A stretch of 5,648 nt of DNA, taken from Candidatus Zixiibacteriota bacterium (lineage in GTDB: Bacteria; Zixibacteria; MSB-5A5; GN15; FEB-12). Within the stretch, counting starts at the first letter, position 1. Each line of letters opens with the position of its first letter. Location of the stretch: positions 1 to 5,648 of the forward strand of contig JACZYS010000164.1 in NCBI GenBank assembly GCA_022570975.1, written 5' to 3'. Positions 1-5,602 of the stretch are shown piece after piece. The position numbers and the translations under genes were made by a program. The notes beneath the pieces are model-generated. The model did not search any database and was not told where the DNA came from. It saw nothing but the letters and a program-made list of their open reading frames with translations.

Positions 1-1068
1 TTATTTTCAAATCCACCTTCCCCTTTACCAAGCGGACAGTTTGACACGATTATTATCAGTAACCTTCAAGTTGGCGTAATATATTTCGTAGGGATAAAAG
101 CTATTGATGATGATGGCAATGAGTCTCCAATTGCTACGGCCTCAGGCTATTCAAGAGGCATCCAGACTCCGGATATCTCTGCTGATTCATTGATAACAGA
201 TACAGTTAACTTTATGGCCACAGTATTTGCTCAAACAGTTCAATCATATAATTCACTCTTCTATGAATTTGAGCTGGATAGTGACAGTGCCTATTCTAAT
301 CCGCAAAAAGTAACTCAAACAAGTTTTGACAGTTATGCCTCGGCAACGTTTACAAATCTTTCTGCCAGTGTTATATATTTCTGGCGCAGCCGGGCTATTG
401 CTTCGGATTCATCGGAATTTTCAGAGTGGTCGCTGTCGAGAGCATTTATTCTCACAAGCGGTTTCATTAATCTTGGTCCGACTTCACCGACTCTTCTTTC
501 CCCGGCCGATTTTGACAGCCTGACTACAACAACTCCTGCGTTTGTCTGGAGCAATTCTATTGATCCGGAAGGTGATCTGCTTACTTATGATATTGAAGTA
601 TATGATTCGAATGGGGTGACCGTTATTGGGTCTGCATCCGGAATCTCCGAAGGTAACAACGATCAGACCAGCTGGACTATTGGTAATGGACTACTCATTG
701 AGGGGAATTCATATACCTGGAGAGTTAGGTCATTTGACGGCGACTTATACTCTGCCTGGACAAGCCTCAATGCCTTTGCGGTTATTTCACTCGATGCCGG
801 ATTTGGCGATGAACCGTTTAAAGCTTATGCTTATCCTAATCCGGCCAGCAAGAGCAGTGGTGATTTTCTTACTTTCGTCCTTCCTTCTGAACCGGTTTCT
901 CTTTTGATTCAGTCAGTATCTGGTGAAAAAATTATATTAAAGAACAACTTGACTGACCAGTTTAGCTGGAACTTGAGAAATTCTTCCGGTGAAATAGTTT
1001 CTGCCGGCGTTTATCTCTGGTATATATCCCCCAACGGCAGCAAGGGGAAAATCATGGTAAAACCATAG
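1..1068 (+). CDS. Secreted FN3-repeat protein with T9SS type A-like C-terminal sorting tail (5' partial)
   Basis: The frame is open from the first base to a TAG stop at 1066-1068, so this is the last 355 codons of a longer gene. A TTG at 190 is only an internal leucine, not a credible start. Residues 1 to about 55 look like the end of a fibronectin-III-like domain (Y-x-V-x-I-K-A-I-D-D-D-G-N-E-S). A second FN3-like unit covers about 56-155 (FWRSRAIA...SEWS). A third covers about 157-263, with the DPEGDLLTYDIEV motif and a late WRVRSFDG. Residues from about 275 to the end form a sorting tail: YPNPA at 278-282, a central beta-rich stretch, W323, then SAGVYLWYISP and a final GKIMVKP. By family knowledge such tails direct export through the type IX system and are cleaved at the surface. 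The precise role (adhesin, enzyme or structural protein) lies in the missing N-terminal part. I am confident of the domain type and less so of the exact secretion machinery. Confidence 0.85.
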   Translation, partial: LFSNPPSPLPSGQFDTIIISNLQVGVIYFVGIKAIDDDGNESPIATASGYSRGIQTPDISADSLITDTVNFMATVFAQTVQSYNSLFYEFELDSDSAYSNPQKVTQTSFDSYASATFTNLSASVIYFWRSRAIASDSSEFSEWSLSRAFILTSGFINLGPTSPTLLSPADFDSLTTTTPAFVWSNSIDPEGDLLTYDIEVYDSNGVTVIGSASGISEGNNDQTSWTIGNGLLIEGNSYTWRVRSFDGDLYSAWTSLNAFAVISLDAGFGDEPFKAYAYPNPASKSSGDFLTFVLPSEPVSLLIQSVSGEKIILKNNLTDQFSWNLRNSSGEIVSAGVYLWYISPNGSKGKIMVKP

Positions 1069-1084
1069 CTAACAGGGCCGATAG
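1058..1084 (+). promoter_or_regulatory. Possible sigma-28 (FliA-type) promoter motif
   Basis: TAAA at 1058-1061, a 15-base spacer, and GCCGATAG at 1077-1084 match the FliA-type consensus TAAA-N15-GCCGATAA at 11 of 12 positions. A transcript from here would run through the stem-loop at 1114-1157 and then antisense to the acyltransferase gene at 1182-2270. Against it, the TAAA lies in the last codons of the upstream gene, and the aligned copy at 2526-2552 has TTAG and GCCGACAG, so the -35 half is not conserved. This is a pattern match only. Confidence 0.25.
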
Positions 1085-1141
1085 ATAAACACATTTTATT
1101 AAAAGACTCAATAGAAAATTCAAAGTTGATGTTTCTGTTTA
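1072..1141 (+). repeat. Conserved non-coding element, copy 1 (3' flank of the FN3/T9SS-tail gene)
   Basis: This stretch begins 4 bases after the stop of the secreted protein gene and aligns without gaps to 2540-2609: 53 of 70 bases match by my count. The first 20 bases (ACAGGGCCGAYAGATAAACA) differ at one position only. Two further blocks are shared, CTCAA near 1107 and AAAGTTGAT near 1122, and the copies end in TGTTTA. The homology continues upstream into the coding tail, so the copy arose at least partly with the gene end. Its function is unknown: 3' UTR, promoter or recombination site are all open. Confidence 0.75.
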
Positions 1142-1157
1142 ATAATGTTGAATTTTC
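1114..1157 (+). other. AT-rich stem-loop in the convergent intergenic region (copy 1)
   Basis: GAAAATTCAA at 1114-1123 is a perfect inverted repeat of TTGAATTTTC at 1148-1157. The stem can extend inward past one A-G mismatch through a GTT/AAT step, leaving a loop of about 16 bases rich in T. It sits between two convergent genes, 46 bases after one stop and 25 bases after the other. A bidirectional terminator is therefore possible, but the stem is AT-rich and neither side has a convincing U-run. A matching stem-loop occurs at 2585-2621 with a compensatory base change, which argues for a conserved structure. Confidence 0.5.
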
Positions 1158-1181
1158 CTTAGTCACTTCACAATTTTCATC

Positions 1182-2270
1182 TCACAAAATAATATCACTT
1201 GATATGTCTTGGGATTTCATAAATTTCTTCTTTAAGGATATTATAATACTGCCGTAAAACCCCGGATTCCCAACAGTTATATCAATGTGTTTTCTGATCC
1301 TGTTCACTACCTTTTTTTTATGTGGAGTACTCATACCTGACAAGTCAAATTCTAATATTATGCCCTTGTCAAGCATACTTTTTATTATGTCATTTTTAAG
1401 AACAGTTCCCGGTGCATAATATTTATATTGTTCATCATATTCCCAACGAAGAGCAACCAGACGATTATGGAATTTCAAATAAAAACTAAATGCGGCTGGG
1501 TTACGATCTATAATTAGAACAATTGACAAGAACAGATTATCTTTCGAAGATAATTTACAAAAATCGTAGTAGAAATTTGCCATACGTGGCACAGATTTCA
1601 GGTCGGTTTTGCCTTCTGATTTCCAACTTTTATTTGAAATTTCTACCATGTTTTCATAGTATTTATGGAAATCTTCAAAATTTTCAATTCTAATAATTTG
1701 ATACGAACTTGCTTTTTTTAGCCGATTTAATGAATTCCGATAATTTTTTTTAAATTTTAATGATCTGTTTTTTAAATAAATTTCCCAATTTGAATCTATT
1801 ATTTCATAGGGGGACTGAAGTCCTTCTTCAATCACAAATTGTTGGTTTTTTTTTAAATAATCAATAAATTTATCTGTAATTTGCTGGCCAAGTTCAACAG
1901 CTTGAAATTCTGCAACATCCCATCCTCTTGAATTAAATATTGAATCAAAGAAGAGATCTGAATCGATTGAATTATCAACTATAAAATTGCTCCTGGGAGT
2001 TACGCTGGACCTCAAAAACGAAAGTAATCTTAAAGGAATTTTTTTCCTTATTTGTCTGGTAATCTGTAGTGGAGCTATTGCAACTAATCTGTCATTGTTC
2101 CATGCCGTATGTATTATAAGTTGACCTTTCGGCATAAGGTGATTTATCCAGCTTTCAAACCATTCATGTCTCATGAAGGCATGATCAACATCAGTTGACT
2201 TAACAAGACTGTTCCACTGTTCTTTAAGGCTCAGAAAGTCCTCAAAGTTTGTTACCTTTCTAAAATGCAA
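1182..2270 (-). CDS. CelD/FemAB-like GNAT acyltransferase (BioF2-like acetyltransferase domain)
   Basis: This encodes a 362-residue cytoplasmic protein of the CelD/BcsL-FemAB-related GNAT family, which transfers acyl or aminoacyl groups and is common in polysaccharide loci. An N-terminal half (about 1-160) with HEWFESW near 35-41 is followed by the second GNAT-like domain at about 165-320. That domain carries the basic run KFKKNYRNSLNRLKK near 172-186, WEYDEQYKYYAPG near 276-288, and FDLSGMSTPHKKK near 308-320. The start is TTG at 2270-2268, supported by an AGGA at 2281-2278 with a 7-base spacer; a TAG lies four codons upstream in frame. It runs against its neighbours and is visibly AT-richer: 1741-1800 has only 8 G/C in 60. 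It also has several runs of eight or nine A on the coding strand (1312-1319, 1744-1751, 1846-1854). It is a distant relative of the protein at 2675-3814. The acceptor substrate cannot be told from sequence. Confidence 0.8.
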   Translation of the reverse strand: MHFRKVTNFEDFLSLKEQWNSLVKSTDVDHAFMRHEWFESWINHLMPKGQLIIHTAWNNDRLVAIAPLQITRQIRKKIPLRLLSFLRSSVTPRSNFIVDNSIDSDLFFDSIFNSRGWDVAEFQAVELGQQITDKFIDYLKKNQQFVIEEGLQSPYEIIDSNWEIYLKNRSLKFKKNYRNSLNRLKKASSYQIIRIENFEDFHKYYENMVEISNKSWKSEGKTDLKSVPRMANFYYDFCKLSSKDNLFLSIVLIIDRNPAAFSFYLKFHNRLVALRWEYDEQYKYYAPGTVLKNDIIKSMLDKGIILEFDLSGMSTPHKKKVVNRIRKHIDITVGNPGFYGSIIISLKKKFMKSQDISSDIIL

Positions 2271-2277
2271 TGCCAGA

Positions 2278-2281
2278 TCCT
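2278..2281 (-). promoter_or_regulatory. Ribosome binding site that decides the TTG start of the minus-strand acyltransferase
   Basis: On the minus strand AGGA is followed by seven bases and then TTG at 2270-2268. The first in-frame ATG codes for methionine 33, inside the conserved N-terminal region. The TTG with this Shine-Dalgarno is therefore the best start. I found no convincing -35/-10 pair in the very AT-rich stretch further upstream. Confidence 0.6.
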
Positions 2282-2392
2282 ACTTACTCAAATATTAAGT
2301 TATAAATTTACCTAAATCCAAAAGATAATTTCCCATATATATAATAGTTGGAAAACATTATGAAAAGATTAAATTATTTCCAAGAAAGATTG

Positions 2393-2536
2393 TCCGAAGA
2401 AGTTTTTAAGAAAATTTGAATTTTTTTGTTCTGTGAAACCAGCATTGATTGGTTCGGCAAATATAATTCTATTGAGATTTATCTCTTGTAAATATCTCCC
2501 TCGGTAATCAAGGGTAGATCTATTGTTAGACCTTAA
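2393..2536 (+). pseudogene. Decayed remnant of a T9SS type A-like C-terminal tail
   Basis: In one reading frame this stretch gives SEEVFKK, stop, ...ETSIDWFGKYNSIEIYLL, stop, ISPSVIKGRSIVRP, stop. It follows the end of the intact tail upstream: IYLL*ISP against VYLWYISP, and KGRSIVRP against KGKIMVKP. Its TAA at 2534-2536 falls exactly at the offset (1,468) of the intact gene's TAG. Positions 2489-2538 match 1021-1070 at 32 of 50 bases without gaps. Two in-frame stops (TGA 2417-2419, TAA 2489-2491) and a stretch 15 bases shorter between the tail tryptophan (2450-2452) and the stop show that it is not functional as a protein. The part from about 2450 on is well supported; the beginning is uncertain. 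No FN3 domains remain, so only the tail survives. Confidence 0.65.
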
Positions 2537-2539
2537 CTC

Positions 2540-2609
2540 ACAGGGCCGACAGATAAACATAACTGAATTATCGTCTCAAGAGCGAATTAAAAGTTGATAT
2601 CTTTGTTTA
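2540..2609 (+). repeat. Conserved non-coding element, copy 2 (leader region of the downstream acyltransferase gene)
   Basis: This is the partner of 1072-1141, with a constant offset of 1,468 bases and no gaps over 70 positions. It again starts 4 bases after the stop codon of a (here degenerate) T9SS tail. The 20-base core is kept at 19 of 20 positions, although the coding part next to it has decayed. It ends 66 bases before the start of the acyltransferase at 2675, so it may lie in that gene's untranslated leader or hold its promoter. Confidence 0.75.
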
Positions 2610-2621
2610 AAATTTTTAATT
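2585..2621 (+). other. AT-rich stem-loop in the leader (copy 2)
   Basis: AATTAAAAGTT at 2585-2595 pairs with AATTTTTAATT at 2611-2621: eleven pairs, one of them G-U, around a T-rich loop of 15 bases. It is the counterpart of 1114-1157. The C1121-G1150 pair of copy 1 is A2589-T2617 here, so both sides changed together. The stem ends 53 bases before the ATG at 2675, too far to mask the start directly. Confidence 0.45.
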
Positions 2622-2674
2622 TTCATGAAAAGAAAATTAGCAACTAAAACAGAGATGTTTTCTTATATTACAAG

Positions 2675-3814
2675 ATGCCAACTAACAGCCAACATTTTAT
2701 TTCTGAAATTAAGTCTTTCGATGAACTTGGATTTGATGAACTTGAACAATGGTCAGTCATGGCCGAAGCCAATCACAAGTCGGCTCCTTTTATCGGTAAA
2801 AACTGGCTTAAACCGTGGATTGAAAATTTTGCGCCGGAGACAAAATTCTTCTTACTTAAGGAGAACAACGAGCTAAAAGGTATTATCCCTTTCATCTTAA
2901 CATCTGAGACTTTTGCCGGGAGAAAAATCAAAACCGCTGTTTCTACAACTAATCAACAATCACCTCATTACGATTTTTTGGCACTGGAAAACAATCAAGA
3001 ACACTTTCTTGCTCTGTGGAATGCCTTTCTGTCTGAAGAAAATTTTGATATCGTAATGTTACATCGTCTTTCTGAAGATTCTCTAACAATTAGCAGCGCT
3101 ATTGAAACTGCCAAAATGCAGAGGCTTAATATGGTCTTAATCGAATGTTATCGCTCTCCGTTCAGGAAGCTTCCTACGAAGGAGCAGGGATGGGAAACAG
3201 ATTTGAAACCCAAATTTAAATCAAACCTCAGGAACAGAATGAAAAGACTCAGCCAGATTGGTCAGGTCAGTTTTGAAATAACTGACAGCAGGGAACAACT
3301 ATTTGCCGGTATGGAATCCTTTTATCAACTGGAAGCAAGCGGCTGGAAAAAAGATGCCGGTGGTGCAATATTATTGGACAAGAAAACAAAAAAATTTTAT
3401 GACGAGTTTATAAGTAATTCATCGGCACAGATGTCACTGGCTTTTTTAAGAGTAGATGGAAAAGATATTGCTTCTCATCTTTTATATTTTCACAATCAGC
3501 GTCTGTTTTTAGTGAAAATCGCTTATGACCCTCAATATTCCAAGTATTCCCCCGGCCAGCTTCTTACCGCAAAAGTTATGGAAGACGTTGTCTCAAAAGG
3601 CTTTGAAGTTTTTGATTTTCTCGGTATTGAAATGACCTGGAAAAGAGACTGGACAACAGACAACTATCAGAATTACATATTGGTTGTCTGTAAAAATAAC
3701 TTTAACGGAAAATTTGCTTATTGGACACGCTACGGTATGAAAGAAACTCTCAAAAAAAGCAAAAGTCTGGTCAAATTTGTAAGAGCAATAAAAAAGAAAA
3801 TGAATAAGGAATGA
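2675..3814 (+). CDS. CelD/FemAB-like GNAT acyltransferase (BioF2-like acetyltransferase domain)
   Basis: This encodes a 379-residue soluble protein, a clear member of the CelD/FemAB-related GNAT group. Residues 1-160 form the N-terminal part, with GKNWLKPW near 41-48 and a hydrophobic KGIIPF near 68-73. The core domain covers about 175-330: FKSNLRNRMKRLSQIG near 181-196, ASGWKKDAGGAI near 221-232, KIAYDPQYSKYSPGQLL near 281-297 and FDFLGIEMTWKRDW near 313-326. These are the usual landmarks of the family, so it looks intact. The C-terminal tail is strongly basic. ATG 2675 is the only sensible start, since an in-frame TAA lies at 2645-2647; the Shine-Dalgarno is weak (only CAAG nearby). It overlaps the aminotransferase gene by four bases, so the two are co-translated. 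The likely role is N- or O-acylation of a surface-glycan precursor, possibly of the amino group made by its partner. The substrate is inference. Confidence 0.85.
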   Translation: MPTNSQHFISEIKSFDELGFDELEQWSVMAEANHKSAPFIGKNWLKPWIENFAPETKFFLLKENNELKGIIPFILTSETFAGRKIKTAVSTTNQQSPHYDFLALENNQEHFLALWNAFLSEENFDIVMLHRLSEDSLTISSAIETAKMQRLNMVLIECYRSPFRKLPTKEQGWETDLKPKFKSNLRNRMKRLSQIGQVSFEITDSREQLFAGMESFYQLEASGWKKDAGGAILLDKKTKKFYDEFISNSSAQMSLAFLRVDGKDIASHLLYFHNQRLFLVKIAYDPQYSKYSPGQLLTAKVMEDVVSKGFEVFDFLGIEMTWKRDWTTDNYQNYILVVCKNNFNGKFAYWTRYGMKETLKKSKSLVKFVRAIKKKMNKE

Positions 3815-4962
3815 ACTCCAAACAAAAAAAAATTTCCGTTTATCCCCCTTTGTCTCCTTTGGCTCTTATTTGGTCTCAAGATAAAAGCTGGAGAGAGAGT
3901 TTTCCCTTTTCTGAACCGAGTGGTTTTTGGGGATTTTGCGGTCGAGTAGGATTATACCACGGTCTTGACCGGTTGAATCTCAGGCAAGGGAGCACAATTT
4001 TGGTCCCTGTATACTTTCAGGGAACGGAGATTGATACTCTTGTCGCCAAAGGTTTCAAATTGAAATATTACAAAATTGATAAACTCCTAAATGCTGACTT
4101 AGGTGACATAGAAAATAAATTAAATGACGAAGTCACGGCACTTTATATTATTCATTATTTTGGTTTCCCCCAACCGATTGATATGCTTCTTTTATTTTGC
4201 AGAGATAATAATCTAAAGCTGATAGAAGACTGCGCTCTCTCTCTTTACAGCAAACATAAAGATGCCTGGTTGGGTTCTTTTGGTGACCTTTCATTTTTTT
4301 CCGTTTACAAAACAATTGCCCTTCCCCATGGAGGATTTGCCATTACCAAAGATGTGGATCCGCCAAAGCTGGAACTTACCCCCCCCTCGTTCATGTCTAC
4401 AATGGTCCAGTCCAAAGATTCGATTTTCAACTATTTGCAATCTTCTTCTTTTTCATTTATTGCGTCAGTTCTTGGTCTGCTTTCGCGACTCATCAGAAAA
4501 TTGGTTGGATGGAACCGGGAGCAGACAATTAGCTCCGGGGTTGCCGTATGGGATAAAAGACTGATTAAGATTTCTGCTTCAAAAAGCATCATGAAACTGA
4601 TGGGGCAGATGAGTATGAGCAAGATTATTTCAAAAAGAAGAGAAAATTATTTGCTCCTTGATTCTTTAATCAAAGAACACTTTACGACAATTTTTCCGGA
4701 ACTTCCCGATGGTGTATGTCCTCTTTTTTATCCTATCATTGTTGATAACAGAATTATGTGGAATAGAAAATTAAAAGAATCAAACATAGGCACCGCAACA
4801 GTCTGGCTTCCTCATCATCCCTCCTGTCCGGATGAAATAGCACAAACTGTTTCTTATTTAAGAGAGAATCTGCTTGAACTTCCAATTCATCAATCTTTAA
4901 ACGAAAATGACATCAGATATATTGCTGAAACGATTATTGACCTTAAGGCAAAAGGTTTTTGA
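3811..4962 (+). CDS. DegT/DnrJ/EryC1/StrS-family PLP-dependent aminotransferase
   Basis: This is a 383-residue fold-type I aminotransferase of the sugar-nucleotide group, near the usual family length. Visible landmarks are the SGFWGFCGRVGLYHGL region near 37-52, LVPVYFQGTEID near 64-75 and the HYFGFPQPI strand near 115-123. LIEDCA at 137-142 carries the PLP-ring aspartate D140. GSFGDLSFFSVYKT at 155-168 carries the expected Schiff-base lysine K167, followed by LPHGGF. LPIHQSLNENDIRYIAETI near the C-terminus is the typical ending. The family usually has H or Q right after DCA; here it is L, as may occur in a divergent subgroup. The start overlaps the preceding stop (ATGA); an AAGGA abuts the ATG with no spacer, so translation probably relies on coupling. 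Two homopolymers stand out: nine A at 3824-3832 and eight C at 4379-4386. The product may be an amino sugar for a surface polysaccharide; the exact sugar is unknown. Confidence 0.88.
   Translation: MNSKQKKISVYPPLSPLALIWSQDKSWRESFPFSEPSGFWGFCGRVGLYHGLDRLNLRQGSTILVPVYFQGTEIDTLVAKGFKLKYYKIDKLLNADLGDIENKLNDEVTALYIIHYFGFPQPIDMLLLFCRDNNLKLIEDCALSLYSKHKDAWLGSFGDLSFFSVYKTIALPHGGFAITKDVDPPKLELTPPSFMSTMVQSKDSIFNYLQSSSFSFIASVLGLLSRLIRKLVGWNREQTISSGVAVWDKRLIKISASKSIMKLMGQMSMSKIISKRRENYLLLDSLIKEHFTTIFPELPDGVCPLFYPIIVDNRIMWNRKLKESNIGTATVWLPHHPSCPDEIAQTVSYLRENLLELPIHQSLNENDIRYIAETIIDLKAKGF
4379..4386 (+). repeat. Poly-C tract (C8) inside the aminotransferase gene
   Basis: Eight consecutive C encode part of L-T-P-P-S near residue 190, after the catalytic lysine. 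Loss of one C shifts to a frame that ends at about 4564; gain of one also meets a stop (TAG) at about 4530. Either change would remove the C-terminal half. Such a tract could mutate by slippage, but phase variation is only a possibility. Confidence 0.5.
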
Positions 4963-4992
4963 CCAAACAGTTTTAATCAAAAGAATTACTCA

Positions 4993-5029
4993 GCGCATTG
5001 AAAAAGTTGTCGGAACAAAATGAGTGCGC
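4993..5029. terminator. Weak candidate bidirectional terminator hairpin between convergent genes
   Basis: GCGCA at 4993-4997 pairs with TGCGC at 5025-5029, and an inner TTGT/ACAA stem (5007-5010 with 5015-5018) closes a CGGA loop. It lies between the convergent aminotransferase and lipoprotein genes, where a shared terminator is expected. The interior loop is large and there is no clear U-run on either strand, so support is weak. Confidence 0.25.
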
Positions 5030-5063
5030 CGAATAATCCTATGATTGTCAAAAAGCCTTTTAT

Positions 5064-5474
5064 TTAAAGAGACCCCATTTCAAGTTCGTTGAGAAAATGG
5101 ATGTCCGGCATCTCCGTCACGCCTGCTTCTTCCATTGTCTTTTTTAGAGCATCGGAGGCCACAAATGCTTTCGCATCTTCCATTGAACTCCAGCTATTGA
5201 TAACGGTTACGTTATTTGGGTCTCCATCTTCATGTAAAACCGCGTATCCCATTTCGCCGGACTGTTTTCTCACTTCGGCAAATGCGTCAAAAGCAGCTTT
5301 CCAGGCAGCATAATCTTTTACCTTGTGATGAATAACAGTATAAATTTTGCTTGCATGCACTGGAGTTGTAACTTCTTTTTTGGCAGAATCAGCTGAGCTC
5401 TCCTGTTTCATCTTATCACAAGCCATTGGAACAAGAAAGACAAACATTAGCAGAAATACTGACAATTTCTTCAT
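5064..5474 (-). CDS. Small lipoprotein with ABM-like dimeric alpha/beta-barrel domain
   Basis: This encodes a 136-residue protein. Residues 1-18 are a signal peptide (KK, then a hydrophobic stretch) ending in VPMA-C19. That is lipoprotein-like, although P at -3 is not the classical lipobox residue. D20 follows the cysteine, which in E. coli favours inner-membrane retention; it is unclear whether the rule holds here. A polar linker covers about 20-42. Residues 44-132 resemble small alpha/beta-barrel proteins annotated as antibiotic-biosynthesis monooxygenase-like or cyclase-like: YTVIHHKVKDYAAWKAAFD, then R69, DPNNVTVINSW near 85-95, and MEDAKAFVASDALKKTMEEAGV near 98-119. Members of that fold bind diverse ligands, so catalysis is not assured. 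The ATG at 5474 has a good Shine-Dalgarno (GAGGTGA at 5485-5479, 4 bases upstream). The gene stands alone, convergent to the aminotransferase gene, and its biological role is not clear. Confidence 0.8.
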   Translation of the reverse strand: MKKLSVFLLMFVFLVPMACDKMKQESSADSAKKEVTTPVHASKIYTVIHHKVKDYAAWKAAFDAFAEVRKQSGEMGYAVLHEDGDPNNVTVINSWSSMEDAKAFVASDALKKTMEEAGVTEMPDIHFLNELEMGSL

Positions 5475-5602
5475 CTTTTCACCTCACTGTTTGATATGTT
5501 ATTTTATTGCCTATCGTCTATAAGTTAAAAACAAAGAATGACTTGGGCAACAAAAATCAAACTATCAAGTGAACACCAATTTCTTCGTCTACTCACCATA
5601 AA

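Noticed and set aside
190..192. TTG as a start for the FN3/T9SS-tail protein
   Set aside because: The frame is open to the window edge, and the residues upstream form an FN3-like ending, so the gene starts outside the window.
2525..2536. Integron attC site, because GTTAGAC fits the GTTRRRY core
   Set aside because: There is no matching RYYYAAC partner at the right distance, no second core in the other copy, and the string is explained by the decayed tail codons.
2369..2560. 63-codon minus-strand reading frame in the divergent intergenic region
   Set aside because: It lies antisense to the decayed tail and starts inside the conserved core; the plus-strand homology explains the sequence, and it resembles no protein I recognise.
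2540..2609. Cyclic-di-GMP-I (GEMM) riboswitch, because of the CACAGGGC string
   Set aside because: The other conserved parts (the GACGCAAAGCC region and the GC-rich paired arms) are absent, so the similarity is limited to a few bases.
2625..2876. 83-codon plus-strand reading frame starting just before the acyltransferase
   Set aside because: It is out of frame with the well-supported family member at 2675 and has no Shine-Dalgarno; most of it is a shadow. Its ATG is mentioned only as a possible leader feature.
5511..5518. Another GCCGATAG-like string (GACGATAG on the minus strand) upstream of the lipoprotein gene
   Set aside because: Only 6 of 8 bases fit the sigma-28 -10, no TAAA lies 15 bases upstream, and the rest of the conserved element is missing.
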